Part shown: positions 1 to 8,634 of the stretch, in pieces | Numbering within the stretch: position 1 is the first letter of the stretch | Layout of the letters: the number at the start of each line of letters is the position of its first letter | Origin: Arcicella sp038230735 | GTDB taxonomy: Bacteria > Bacteroidota > Bacteroidia > Cytophagales > Spirosomataceae | Assembly (NCBI GenBank): GCA_038230735.1 | Contig: JBBRMR010000014.1 | Coordinates: 18,038-82,037 of the forward strand | Length of the DNA: 64,000 nucleotides | Direction of reading: 5' to 3' | Made by a program: the position numbers and the translations under genes | Notes under the pieces: model-generated | The model's database searches: none | Told to the model about the DNA's origin: nothing | Seen by the model: the letters and a program-made list of their open reading frames with translations, nothing else

Positions 1-1537
1 ACAAAGGATTAAAATTATAGTTTGCTGAAATCTGAGCGAAACGTTCGGGATTGTAATAATCAAAAGACTCAAACATGGCAGGCACAACATTCTTTGCCGT
101 GAGGATGGCAAAGTCAATTCTTCTGTCTTTTAAATTCCAAATTAAACCATCGGCTGTGATGTCCAATTTATGATAACTATCTGAATATGAGGTTCCTCTG
201 AACCCACCTGCATCGACTTTATTCAATTTTAAGACTTCCGTTTTGCGGTTATAATTTAGTTTTAACGAAGGATGATAAAGCGAATCTTGCTCGGCAAAAT
301 AACCCGTGAAGATAGTAGTTGGTGAAGTAATCAACGAATCCCCCACCTCAAAGCGTTTGCTGGTAACTCTGAATGCTACTTTGCCATCTTTTTTTACTAT
401 AATAGTTGCATATTTTGAAGCCAAGGATGAACTCGAAATTCGATTACCAATCATTGTGAAACCGCCTTTGTAATCAATGTCGGAACTATTTTTCAGAATA
501 ACATCACTTTCAAGCGACATAAATCTTGGGAATAGCGAAGCAACATTTTTTGCCCTTTTCTTACTCTGAAATTCAAAAATTCCTTTGATGGGAGCATTCA
601 GTTTTTCAGCATTGGTAATGGTTGCCAAATCAGAAACCAACTTCGGGTTTCTGATTTCCATATTATAGTTATTCAACGTTACAAAAACTTCGGGCAAGCC
701 CACATTTTCCCAAGTAAATTTTCCACCCGTTCCTAACAAAATCCCATCTTTTACGCTCAAAATTGGCGAAGTATTTTTTACTATCACCGAGTCGTTGGCA
801 GTAGCAATTACCAAATCAATTCCTTTGAATTCCATGACGGGTCCAGGGTTCAAAAACTGACCAATGGGTTCTTCTGGTACGGGGGCTTGTGCCTGTGCAG
901 GGGCGTTGCTTGCAGTTGGTAGGGGAGCATCAAAATCTTCCCAAGCATTTTTCACGGGATTGGCTTCGGGGGTTGTGGTATTTGTAGGTAGATTGGGCTT
1001 AATGGGCTTTTCGGGCTTGTTAATTTCTATTTTTTGTTCGTTAAAACGAAAAGAAACTGAGCCATTTTCAGCGTATAAACGGTTGAAATTAGTGGCATAT
1101 ATTGCCCGATTGTTAAAGAATAGGCGGCTAATTTCGATGTATCGAAGTGTTGTTTTAGTATCACCCGTTTCAACTGATTTACGCAGCGTTTCCAAATAAT
1201 TATCTAAACCACTTTGAGGAATCAAGGCATTATTTACGCCCAAAATAACCGCATCGAAAAGTGCCACATATTGCGGTGGTTTATAACCCTTTTTGAACAT
1301 ATAGTTAGAAAGACTCGCCAATTTTCCTTTTTGGGCATCGGTAATTTTGCCAGAATTCCAGAGTTTATCAAAATTTTGGGCAATTCCTTCCGCTTGAGGA
1401 TTTTCCGAAAGAGCCAAAAAGTTCTTAGCATCCGCCAAAAATTCTTCGGGTTTATCAGATATTTTTAGTCCTTGGGCATATACATAAACACTCGAAAGAG
1501 CAAAACACAAGGCAAATAACAACGATTTGATATTCAT
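1..1537 (-). CDS. Exported protein of unknown function, 3' part beyond window edge
   Basis: An open frame runs leftward from ATG at 1537 to the first base of the window with no stop, so about 512 residues of the N-terminal part are present. It starts with a signal peptide (MNIKSLLFALCFALSSVYVYAQ). A conserved-looking helical N-terminal region follows, then a Pro/Ala/Thr-rich linker at about residues 180-225 and a beta-rich part with many short Val/Ile/Asn strands. I do not recognise a family. The gene lies 69 bp downstream of prmA on the same strand, and a 9-bp hairpin sits just before its ATG. An envelope or secreted role is inferred only from the signal peptide. Confidence 0.8.
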   Translation of the reverse strand, partial: MNIKSLLFALCFALSSVYVYAQGLKISDKPEEFLADAKNFLALSENPQAEGIAQNFDKLWNSGKITDAQKGKLASLSNYMFKKGYKPPQYVALFDAVILGVNNALIPQSGLDNYLETLRKSVETGDTKTTLRYIEISRLFFNNRAIYATNFNRLYAENGSVSFRFNEQKIEINKPEKPIKPNLPTNTTTPEANPVKNAWEDFDAPLPTASNAPAQAQAPVPEEPIGQFLNPGPVMEFKGIDLVIATANDSVIVKNTSPILSVKDGILLGTGGKFTWENVGLPEVFVTLNNYNMEIRNPKLVSDLATITNAEKLNAPIKGIFEFQSKKRAKNVASLFPRFMSLESDVILKNSSDIDYKGGFTMIGNRISSSSLASKYATIIVKKDGKVAFRVTSKRFEVGDSLITSPTTIFTGYFAEQDSLYHPSLKLNYNRKTEVLKLNKVDAGGFRGTSYSDSYHKLDITADGLIWNLKDRRIDFAILTAKNVVPAMFESFDYYNPERFAQISANYNFNPL

Positions 1538-1540
1538 AAA

Positions 1541-1564
1541 TTTTACAGATTAACTTCTGTAAAA
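1541..1564 (-). terminator. Hairpin between prmA and the exported-protein gene
   Basis: TTTTACAGA at 1541-1549 pairs perfectly with TCTGTAAAA at 1556-1564, leaving a 6-nt loop. It lies downstream of the prmA stop and only 4 bp upstream of the next ATG on the minus strand. It could be a weak prmA terminator or a leader structure. The right arm overlaps the TAATTTTAC motif (1559-1567) that recurs ahead of other genes here. Confidence 0.4.
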
Positions 1565-1606
1565 TTAACGAAATAATTAGGAATGGTATTTCGTTGGGGA
1601 GGGTAA

Positions 1607-2440
1607 TTAAATCCGCTCAAAAACCACCGCCGCCCAATTATTCTTATTTTCAGTCTGTACTTTCACCAAACCCACTTCTTTTGCCACATTTTCGATGTCT
1701 TCGATGTCTTGTTGATAAAAACCGCTGACCACTAATTGCGAAGGGGTAGGTTTCATAAATGCTACGTATTTTGGAATGTCTCGCATCAAAATATTACGGT
1801 TGATATTCGCCAAAACGATGTCATATTGGTCGGCAGGTTCATCTTCAATCGTGCCTTGACGGATGGTAATATTTTGACAATCATTGAGTTGGCAATTTTC
1901 ACGAGAGTTTTCGGCAGCCCATTCTTCAATATCGAATCCTGATACTTCTTTTGCTCCCAACTTACTGGCTAAGATGGCTAATATGCCAGTTCCGCAACCT
2001 ACGTCCAATACTTTTTTGCCTTCATGATTCACGTTCATCTGCAATCCTAAGACCATCGAAGTAGTTTCATGGTGTCCCGTTCCGAACGACATTTTCGGGT
2101 TTATCAATAAGTCATATTCAATAGTTGGGTCAGTTTCGTGGAAACTTGCCCGTACTCGTACACGACCATTAGCAGCAATGATGGGTTCGTAATTTCTCTC
2201 CCACTCTTCATTCCAGTTCTTTTTTTCGAGGGTTTTATACGAATATCGGATAGAAGTCATCGGCAGGTAACGCTCCATAATCTCGTCAAGGGCAGTTTCT
2301 GAAAATAAATCTTCGGTAATGTAGGCATTCAATCCATCGGTTTCTTCGGTGAAAGTTTCGTAGCCGATTTCGCCTAATTCAGCCATAAAAATATCCGAAA
2401 ATTCAGGATTGACGAATAGTTGTAATTCTATGTGATTCAT
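1607..2440 (-). CDS. prmA: Ribosomal protein L11 methyltransferase
   Basis: 277 residues, a normal length for PrmA, a cytoplasmic enzyme that trimethylates ribosomal protein L11 using S-adenosylmethionine. The N-terminal third is the L11-recognition domain. The class I methyltransferase domain follows, with the SAM-binding loop VLDVGCGTGILAILASKLGA at about residues 143-162, the acidic strand-2 end (SGFDIEEWA) and the motif IVLANINRNIL, which matches the NPPY-like position of PrmA. The Bacteroidota family start MNHIELQLFVNPEFSDI is intact. TAATTTTAC occurs about 21 bp upstream of the ATG and may be the -7 promoter element. Confidence 0.95.
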   Translation of the reverse strand: MNHIELQLFVNPEFSDIFMAELGEIGYETFTEETDGLNAYITEDLFSETALDEIMERYLPMTSIRYSYKTLEKKNWNEEWERNYEPIIAANGRVRVRASFHETDPTIEYDLLINPKMSFGTGHHETTSMVLGLQMNVNHEGKKVLDVGCGTGILAILASKLGAKEVSGFDIEEWAAENSRENCQLNDCQNITIRQGTIEDEPADQYDIVLANINRNILMRDIPKYVAFMKPTPSQLVVSGFYQQDIEDIENVAKEVGLVKVQTENKNNWAAVVFERI

Positions 2441-2596
2441 TCTTTTTGATTAAAATTTAGGTAAAATTAGTCAAAAAAGAGGGGATTAAAAACGTAATCC
2501 AAAGCATTATACCATCATAAAAACTTTGGTAATTTTTTGAAATGCACAAGCGGATTTATTGTTAAAAAAGTCCGTGTAAATCCGTCAAATCAGTGG

Positions 2597-3775
2597 TCAA
2601 ATATTTTCCTTCAAACCAAATAGTTCCTTCAAAATCGCCTCTGTATCTTCCCCCAAAAGCGGTGCAGCCCATGATGGTTTGGCTTCGGTTTCAGAGAATT
2701 TTATCGGTACACCAATGCTTTTCAATTTCCCTGCCGTGGGGTGTTCAGTTTCAATAATCATCTGACGTTCAAGAAGATGAGGGTCATTTTCTAAGTCTTC
2801 CAAACCGTAAACGGGGCTAATCAGAAGGTCGCTTTCAAAACCAAATTGCACCCATTCTGATTGATTTCTTTCTAAAAATAAACCCCCAATCAAATTCTTG
2901 AAACTTTGTAATTGTTCCGTATTTTGGGGAATCATAAACATTTTCCAGTCAGGTTTGTTGGTCAAATCACAGAATTTGTTCCAAAACTTAGCTTCTAATG
3001 TCCCCAAAGCAACGTATTTTTTATCCTGACAAACGTAAACGCCATAGTTCGGCATCCCACCCGAAAGTGGTAATGTCCCTCTAATCTGGGCTTGAAGCGT
3101 AGCGGAATATGAAGCGTAAGAGACTGATAATAAAGGCATTACGGCATCCGTCATAGACACATCCACGTGCTGACCTACGCCAGTTTGGGTACGTGAATGC
3201 AAAGCCGCAAGCGTTGCAATTACGCTCATATACGAGCCACCCGCAATATCCGCCAACTGAACGCCGAGTAGGGGAGGGACTTCATCGGCATTGCCCGTGA
3301 TACCCAAAATTCCTGTGTAACTGATGTAATTTAGATCATGCCCCGCCAAATGGGCGTAAGGTCCCGTTTGTCCGTAACCCGTAACGGAAACGTAGATTAT
3401 TTTTGGATTTACTGCCTTGGCGGCTTCGTAACCAATGCCTATTTTATCCAAAAATTGGGGTCGAAATTGCTCCACCACCACATCGGCAGTTTTGATGAGT
3501 TCAAAGAAAATCTTTCGCCCCTCTTTCGACTTATAATCTAACAGCATACTCCTTTTAGAACGATTGTACGCCAGATAATTGACCGATTCACCCCCCACAA
3601 AAGGCGGAAACATCCTGACATAATCAGGGGCATTGGGGTCTTCAATTTTGATAACCTCCGCACCCATATCTGCCATGAGCATTGTCCCCAAAGGTCCTGG
3701 CAATAAGCGAGTTAAGTCTAAAATTCGGATGCCTTGGAGTGGTCCAGTTTGGGGTTTTCGGGTCTGGGATTGCAT
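2597..3775 (-). CDS. CaiB/BaiF family CoA transferase
   Basis: 392 residues from the chosen ATG at 3775. The frame is open further upstream, but that extension runs through a terminator hairpin and does not look like family sequence, whereas MQSQTRKPQTGPLQGIRILD leads directly into the conserved start. Family motifs include LDLTRLLPGPLGTMLMADMG, EVIKIEDP, a catalytic-Asp region (NYISYTGILGITG follows GHDLN), and PPLLGVQLADIAGG. Members move CoA between acyl groups or racemise alpha-methylacyl-CoA; the N-terminal pattern is closest to the alpha-methylacyl-CoA racemase-like branch, so substrate is not assignable. It lies directly downstream of the MerR-gene terminator and is probably transcribed alone. 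Confidence 0.88.
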   Translation of the reverse strand: MQSQTRKPQTGPLQGIRILDLTRLLPGPLGTMLMADMGAEVIKIEDPNAPDYVRMFPPFVGGESVNYLAYNRSKRSMLLDYKSKEGRKIFFELIKTADVVVEQFRPQFLDKIGIGYEAAKAVNPKIIYVSVTGYGQTGPYAHLAGHDLNYISYTGILGITGNADEVPPLLGVQLADIAGGSYMSVIATLAALHSRTQTGVGQHVDVSMTDAVMPLLSVSYASYSATLQAQIRGTLPLSGGMPNYGVYVCQDKKYVALGTLEAKFWNKFCDLTNKPDWKMFMIPQNTEQLQSFKNLIGGLFLERNQSEWVQFGFESDLLISPVYGLEDLENDPHLLERQMIIETEHPTAGKLKSIGVPIKFSETEAKPSWAAPLLGEDTEAILKELFGLKENI

Positions 3776-3810
3776 GGAGAAAATATTATAATTTTGTAAG
3801 ATATAACCAC

Positions 3811-3849
3811 AAAAATAGGTCAAAGAATTCGATTCCTTGACCTATTTTT
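3811..3849 (-). terminator. Intrinsic terminator after the MerR-family gene
   Basis: AAAAATAGGTCAA (3811-3823) pairs perfectly over 13 bp with TTGACCTATTTTT (3837-3849), with a 13-nt loop. It starts 20 bp after the stop of the MerR gene at 3869 and carries A/T tracts on both sides. It separates that gene from the CoA transferase. Confidence 0.8.
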
Positions 3850-3868
3850 ATGAATATATAAAATCTTA

Positions 3869-4747
3869 CTACTCCGAAGCAATCTCCATCAATTGCTTGA
3901 TTTGCGTAATCACTTCCACATTATCGGGACAATCAATATCCTGCCCAACTACTTGATAACCAGTCAGTAATATCTTGGCGTCTGGAAATTCTTTGGCTAA
4001 TTTATAGACATATCGTTGAATTTCATCTTGCCCGGGCACGGAGGTTATCACCGAGAAAATATAGTCAGGTTTATGAAGCGTATTGGCAAAAACCAATTCA
4101 TTAAACGGTAAACTCTGCCCTAAATAAATTACCTTATTTTGGCGTGAACGGGCAATATAATTACCAAATAAAAGACTGATTTCGTGCATTTCGCCTTCGG
4201 GCAAAAACATTAGATATTTTTTTGCTCCCAACCGTAACGAAGGTAATTGTCCGTCAATGGCAACGATGAGTTTCTGGCGAATGAGATTTGAAATAAAATG
4301 CTCTTGGGCGGGACCAATTGACCCCGTAATCCAAAGCGTTCCGATGCGAGCTAAAAATGGATAAATGATATTGACCATCATGTTCTCGAAGCCAAATTGG
4401 AGGGTATTGGTACTGACAATCTTCTCAAAGCGTTCTTCGTCCAAGTCCAACATCGAAATCGTGAGGGCGTGAATCTGGTCTGGATAATTTAATTGCTTAT
4501 TCGAAATCGACATTACTTCCTTCGACATTTCATCGGCTTCCATCTTGGAAATCTCCGAAATCTTGTAACCGTGTTCTTTCAAAAGGGCAATATTCAGTAC
4601 CAATTTCAAGTCCTTATCGTCATAAGTACGGATATTGGTGTCTGTCCGTTCTGGTTTCAGAATGTCGTAACGTTGTTCCCAAATTCGAAGTGTATGTGCC
4701 TTGATACCCGAAAGCTGTTCAAGATCTCTGATTGAATAAATGCTCAT
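3869..4747 (-). CDS. MerR-family regulator with B12-binding domain (CarH/LitR type)
   Basis: 292 residues. The N-terminal MerR winged helix (residues 4-70) includes YSIRDLEQLSGIKAHTLRIW. The C-terminal part is a four-helix bundle plus Rossmann B12-binding domain. The cobalamin-capping motif W-x9-E-H is present as Trp139 ... Glu149-His150, and a lower-ligand histidine His188 lies in GEMHEIS, a variant of DxHxxG. Known CarH/LitR proteins bind adenosylcobalamin, repress carotenoid genes in the dark and release DNA in light. The carotenoid gene next door (4872-5576) supports that role here. Light sensing is inferred; the axial motif is not the strict consensus. Confidence 0.87.
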   Translation of the reverse strand: MSIYSIRDLEQLSGIKAHTLRIWEQRYDILKPERTDTNIRTYDDKDLKLVLNIALLKEHGYKISEISKMEADEMSKEVMSISNKQLNYPDQIHALTISMLDLDEERFEKIVSTNTLQFGFENMMVNIIYPFLARIGTLWITGSIGPAQEHFISNLIRQKLIVAIDGQLPSLRLGAKKYLMFLPEGEMHEISLLFGNYIARSRQNKVIYLGQSLPFNELVFANTLHKPDYIFSVITSVPGQDEIQRYVYKLAKEFPDAKILLTGYQVVGQDIDCPDNVEVITQIKQLMEIASE

Positions 4748-4807
4748 GTCTTATTTATACAATATAGCAATTTTAAAATATATAATCCAAAATTTTTCAG
4801 TTCTATA

Positions 4808-4836
4808 TGTTAAGAATAGTAACATTATGTTTAACA
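4808..4836. promoter_or_regulatory. Possible operator between the carotenoid gene and the MerR gene
   Basis: TGTTAA at 4808-4813 and TTAACA at 4831-4836 form an inverted repeat with 17 bp between, and a further TAACA lies at 4820-4824. The site is in the 124-bp gap upstream of the MerR gene. MerR-B12 regulators commonly bind their own promoter, so autoregulation is a reasonable guess. The region is AT-rich, so chance is possible. Confidence 0.3.
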
Positions 4837-4871
4837 AAATGTTTTGAATCTTTAAACAAATCAGATTTCGC

Positions 4872-5576
4872 TTAAACAAAATAGTGGAAAATAGAAATGG
4901 TAATAAAAAAGAGGAATTGCAAAAAAAGAAGCAATAAAGCCAAAGGATTTGCTTTTGAAAACTTGGTATTTAAGAATAAATAATTAAAGCCAAAAGAAAG
5001 TAAAAACCATGCTTGGAAGTTCTGGAAAGGAATTATGCCCGATTGCCAATGCCAAAAATCTAAGCTAATTGCCACGGGTTCAATCAAGTAATCTAAGCCC
5101 ACCATCAGCATTGAGGCAATGATAGATTGGATAAAAATTGAAGTAAAAAAGGGTTTGTGTTTGATGTTTGAAAACACAGTGTTTACACTCGTTGATGAAC
5201 AATACACTAATAATAACCAATTCGCCCCAATCACCAAAGGAACCTTAAAAAATTGAGTTCCCAGCGTTTGTCCATACCAATATTTTCCGAAAATCATACC
5301 CGTATGTACCCCCGTAACTTCCACAAAAAAGCCCGCCCAAAAGATAAAAATAGCCGTGAAAATGAAAGATTTATTGAAATCTTGATGAAAGATAAGCAAC
5401 AAAATTAAAGAAACCCAAAGATTGAGAGGAGCGGCGAGTTTAAAGTAAGGTTGCGTGTATGGAATTAACAAACCAATCGTTCCTGCGAGGTACATCAGTA
5501 TGATTACGACAAAAGTAATTTTACGATATTTGACGGTAAGGAGCGATTGTATGGACATTTTTAATGAAATAAACAT
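4872..5576 (-). CDS. CruF-like carotenoid biosynthesis membrane protein (DUF422)
   Basis: 234 residues, hydrophobic throughout with about seven membrane segments. The motif region FWAGFFVEVTGVHTGMIFGK, then FKVPLVIGANWLLLVY and a later GLDYLIEPVA ... DFWHWQSG are typical of the DUF422 family. That family includes CruF, the gamma-carotene 1',2'-hydratase, and bisanhydrobacterioruberin hydratase, which add water to the psi end of carotenoids. The gene is upstream of and codirectional with the B12-MerR gene. Translation could also start at Met7 (5558). Family call is firm; exact substrate is not. Confidence 0.85.
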   Translation of the reverse strand: MFISLKMSIQSLLTVKYRKITFVVIILMYLAGTIGLLIPYTQPYFKLAAPLNLWVSLILLLIFHQDFNKSFIFTAIFIFWAGFFVEVTGVHTGMIFGKYWYGQTLGTQFFKVPLVIGANWLLLVYCSSTSVNTVFSNIKHKPFFTSIFIQSIIASMLMVGLDYLIEPVAISLDFWHWQSGIIPFQNFQAWFLLSFGFNYLFLNTKFSKANPLALLLLFLQFLFFITISIFHYFV

Positions 5577-5675
5577 TGATATAAATTATGAATTCAAGTC
5601 GGTGATTGTCAGAAAATTAATATGAGTAGTTATTAGTATTTCGATGCGACCTTTGCTTGATTTGATGTTCGGAAT

Positions 5676-6248
5676 TTAACTAACTGATTTAAACCAATCT
5701 TGATACCCCTTCACCGCTAAAACAATCAAAAAAACATACAAAATAGCCGTTGTATTTAGTCCCTTATATAGATACATTCCTACGTAGGCAACATTCCCAA
5801 AAATCCATAATATCCAGTTTTCCAGATATTTACGAGCCGTCATCCACGTAGCAATCAGACTTATTGCCGTCAATGAAGAATCTAAATATGGTAAACTGGC
5901 TTGTGAATATTGGCTGAATAAATAGCCCGACATGATGCTAAAAATGAGAAAAAATCCAATACAAATTACGGATAATTCTGCAGGAATTTTACTGACTAAC
6001 AAAATCATTTTTTGCTTACTCCCAAACTGCCAAGAATACCAGCCGTAAACACTAAGGAGTATGAAAATACCTTGCAAACCCATATCTGAAAATAGATGGG
6101 CTTGATAGAAAATAATACTATAAATTGCGGAGGAGACTATCGCCCAAAACCATCCCCAAACGTTCTGTTGCGTATTGAGCCAAATACAAATTAGTGAAGT
6201 AAGAATGCCGAGGTTTTCGAGCCAGTTTTGTTGTAAATAATTTATCAT
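5676..6248 (-). CDS. pnuC: Nicotinamide riboside transporter PnuC
   Basis: 190 residues with about seven membrane helices. The PnuC signature is visible in the N-terminal half: WLENLGILTSLICIWLN, then NVWGWFWAIVSSAIYSIIFY and YGWYSW. The C-terminal part has SLTAISLIATWMTARKYLENW. PnuC proteins carry nicotinamide riboside across the inner membrane by facilitated diffusion for NAD synthesis; a thiamine-linked PnuT variant cannot be excluded from sequence, but no riboswitch is seen. Its ATG overlaps the nth stop by 4 bp, so the two genes are translationally coupled. Confidence 0.93.
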   Translation of the reverse strand: MINYLQQNWLENLGILTSLICIWLNTQQNVWGWFWAIVSSAIYSIIFYQAHLFSDMGLQGIFILLSVYGWYSWQFGSKQKMILLVSKIPAELSVICIGFFLIFSIMSGYLFSQYSQASLPYLDSSLTAISLIATWMTARKYLENWILWIFGNVAYVGMYLYKGLNTTAILYVFLIVLAVKGYQDWFKSVS

Positions 6249-6919
6249 ATAGCTTTCTGTTGTGCCTTCATTACCTTCCTTTCCAACGTCTCATAATACT
6301 TACATAAGCCTTTCAAGGCACATTCTCCGCATTTTGGCGAACGGGCTACGCATACATAACGTCCGTGTAAAATGAGCCAATGATGAGCCACCGCCACATT
6401 TTCTTTCGGGATATATTTGATTAACTCTCGTTCCACTGCCAAAGGGGTTTTTGCGGTTTTTGGCACTAAGCCAAGCCGATGAGAAACCCTAAAAACGTGG
6501 GTATCAACCGCCATCGCAGGCTGATTATAAATTACCGAAACGATAACATTAGCTGTCTTTCGCCCCACACCTTGCAACGTTTGCAATTCTTCAATGTTGC
6601 TGGGTACTTCCGAATTATATTCATTGACCAATCTTTGAGCCATCGCAATCAAGTGTTTAGCTTTATTATTTGGATATGAAATGGAACGAATAAGATTAAA
6701 AACCTCTTCAAATTCACCCCGTGAAAGTGATTCTGGGTCGGGGAAACGCTCGAAAAGTTTGGGTGTAACCATATTTATTCGCTTGTCCGTGCATTGGGCA
6801 GACATTATCACGGCAACCAACAATTCGTAAGGATTTCGGTACGCCAATTCAGTTTCGGCAATCGGAAAGTTTTCAGTAAAATAGCTTATTAGTTGTTTAT
6901 ATCGGTCTTTTTTGAGCAT
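6245..6919 (-). CDS. nth: Endonuclease III
   Basis: 224 residues, full length. The helix-hairpin-helix LQGVGRKTANVIVS (about 119-132) carries the catalytic Lys, and VDTHVFRVSHRLGLVP carries the catalytic Asp. The 4Fe-4S cluster motif is C-x6-C-x2-C-x5-C at the C-terminus. The enzyme removes oxidised pyrimidines and cleaves abasic sites. It is the first gene of a two-gene operon with pnuC, and a TAATTTTAC element lies 40 bp upstream. Confidence 0.97.
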   Translation of the reverse strand: MLKKDRYKQLISYFTENFPIAETELAYRNPYELLVAVIMSAQCTDKRINMVTPKLFERFPDPESLSRGEFEEVFNLIRSISYPNNKAKHLIAMAQRLVNEYNSEVPSNIEELQTLQGVGRKTANVIVSVIYNQPAMAVDTHVFRVSHRLGLVPKTAKTPLAVERELIKYIPKENVAVAHHWLILHGRYVCVARSPKCGECALKGLCKYYETLERKVMKAQQKAI

Positions 6920-7118
6920 TTTAAGGGAATAGTTATTGATAATAATGGATTTATTTCTGTAAAATTAAGCGAATTTATTAAGGTTTACACTAATGTTATA
7001 TAGCTACATTATTTACCGACATCATCAGTTAAAACTGATAATCTGAAATGTAACCATTCCAACACAAAATACTCCCAAAACAATATAAGTATAATGTACA
7101 GAATTCTGCCTTTTTACT

Positions 7119-7126
7119 TATATTTA
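7119..7126 (+). promoter_or_regulatory. Possible -7 element for the oxidoreductase pair
   Basis: TATATTTA at 7119-7126 differs by one base from the Bacteroidota -7 consensus TAnnTTTG and sits 26 bp before the ATG at 7153. No clear TTG -33 element is found at the expected spacing. The site lies in the divergent gap between nth and the oxidoreductase pair. Confidence 0.25.
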
Positions 7127-7152
7127 CAACATCAACCTAATTACATTCAAGT

Positions 7153-8598
7153 ATGAATCAACTCGACAACTCACGTAGAGATTTTATCAAAAAGGCTTCC
7201 TTGGCGGTTGGAAGTTTTTATATTGTTCCCCGCCATGTGTTGGGCAAAGGCTTTATTGCCCCATCTGATAAACTAAACATTGCCTCTGTTGGTTTAGGTG
7301 GAAAGGGCTGGACTGATTTAAACGGGGCTTGGAATAATGGCACAGAAAATATCGTTGGGCTTTGTGATGTCGATGATAGGAGTGCTGCCCCCGCCATCAA
7401 AAAATTCCCCGATGCCAAGTTCTACAAGGACTTTCGTAAGATGTTGGAACAGGAAAAAAGCATTGATGCCGTAACCGTTACCACGCCCGACCATACGCAT
7501 TATGCGGTGGCGATGATGGCAATGCAGATGGGGAAGCACGTATATGTACAAAAACCATTAGCTCATAACCTCTTGGAAGTCAGGAAGATGACTGAGGCGG
7601 CGGTACAGTATAAGTGCGTTACCCAAATGGGAAACCAAGGTGGTTCGAGTGATGATGTTCGGCGTTTTATTGAATGGTATCAGGCGGGTTTAATTGGTGA
7701 AGTAAACCGTGTTCACGTTTGGACGAACCGTCCTGTTTGGCCCCAGGGACTGCCAACGCCTACTGAAAAAATGGAAGTTCCCAAAGAATTAGATTGGGAT
7801 TTGTGGCTCGGTCCTGCCAAATATCGTGATTATAATGCTGCCTATCATCCTTTTGATTGGCGTGGTTGGGTTGATTTTGGCACGGGTGCTTTGGGCGATA
7901 TGGGTTGCCATATGATGGACCCACCTTACAAGGCTTTAGGTTTGGGTTATCCTTCGGAAGTGGAATGTAGTCTTACTAACGCTTGGGCGGGTAAATTTAA
8001 GGAGGGTTATTATCCTGATAGTTTCCCAGTGGCTTCCAAAATCCACTTAAAATTTCCTCGAAAAGGTAAAGACGACGTAAAATTGACGTGGTACGATGGT
8101 GGAATTATGCCCGAACGTCCTGATGAAATTCCTTCGGATGTAATGATGGGCGATGTTAGTGGAGGCGTTTTGATGATTGGGTCGAAAGGTGTAATGAGTT
8201 GTGGGTTATACGGAAAAAACCCCATGCTTTTTCCTGAAAATAAATTAAAAGAAGCGGGAGACAAAGTGCCAATGACCATTCCAAGAGTGGTAGGTGCTGA
8301 CGGTGCGGGTCATTATCAGCAATGGTTACAAGCCTGTAAAGATGGTTACGGCAAACATAAACCGTTGAGTTCTTCGTTTGATTATGCGGGACCAATGTCT
8401 GAAACCGTTATTATGGGAAACTTGGCAATTCGTAGTCATTTTTATCGTACTGAAAAGAAAAATCCCGTTTGGATTGACAAGTGGGATTACCCAGGACAGA
8501 AAAAACTTCTTTGGGATGGTAAGAACCTAAAAATTACTAACTTCGATGAAGCCAACGCTTTTGTGAAGCGGGATTATCGGGAAGGATGGATTATGTAA
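7153..8598 (+). CDS. Tat-exported Gfo/Idh/MocA family oxidoreductase
   Basis: 481 residues. A twin-arginine signal (NSRRDFIKKASLAVGSFYIV, residues 5-24) predicts export in folded form. The Rossmann domain follows with VGLGGKGW, GLCDVDD, VTVTTPDHTHYAVAMMAMQM and the family motif HVYVQKPLAHN, which carries the catalytic Lys of the EKP/QKP site. The C-terminal domain has DFGTGALGDMGCHMMDPPYK. These NAD(P)-dependent enzymes act on sugars or sugar derivatives; substrate is unknown. It is 36 bp upstream of a paralogue with the same signal and layout, so a tandem duplication and shared transcript are likely. Confidence 0.92.
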   Translation: MNQLDNSRRDFIKKASLAVGSFYIVPRHVLGKGFIAPSDKLNIASVGLGGKGWTDLNGAWNNGTENIVGLCDVDDRSAAPAIKKFPDAKFYKDFRKMLEQEKSIDAVTVTTPDHTHYAVAMMAMQMGKHVYVQKPLAHNLLEVRKMTEAAVQYKCVTQMGNQGGSSDDVRRFIEWYQAGLIGEVNRVHVWTNRPVWPQGLPTPTEKMEVPKELDWDLWLGPAKYRDYNAAYHPFDWRGWVDFGTGALGDMGCHMMDPPYKALGLGYPSEVECSLTNAWAGKFKEGYYPDSFPVASKIHLKFPRKGKDDVKLTWYDGGIMPERPDEIPSDVMMGDVSGGVLMIGSKGVMSCGLYGKNPMLFPENKLKEAGDKVPMTIPRVVGADGAGHYQQWLQACKDGYGKHKPLSSSFDYAGPMSETVIMGNLAIRSHFYRTEKKNPVWIDKWDYPGQKKLLWDGKNLKITNFDEANAFVKRDYREGWIM

Positions 8599-8634
8599 TT
8601 TCAAAACACTTTCAAAACACAATTATACAAAAAA

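Noticed and set aside
864..1468. Plus-strand frames of 111 and 84 codons opposite the first gene
   Set aside because: They overlap a long minus-strand exported protein with a signal peptide, and their sequence looks like a shadow reading of it.
3776..3823. 16-residue extension of the CoA transferase
   Set aside because: It reads through one arm of a clear terminator hairpin.
5676..6248. PnuT-type thiamine transporter with TPP riboswitch
   Set aside because: No riboswitch-like sequence precedes it; its ATG overlaps nth, and no thiamine genes are near.
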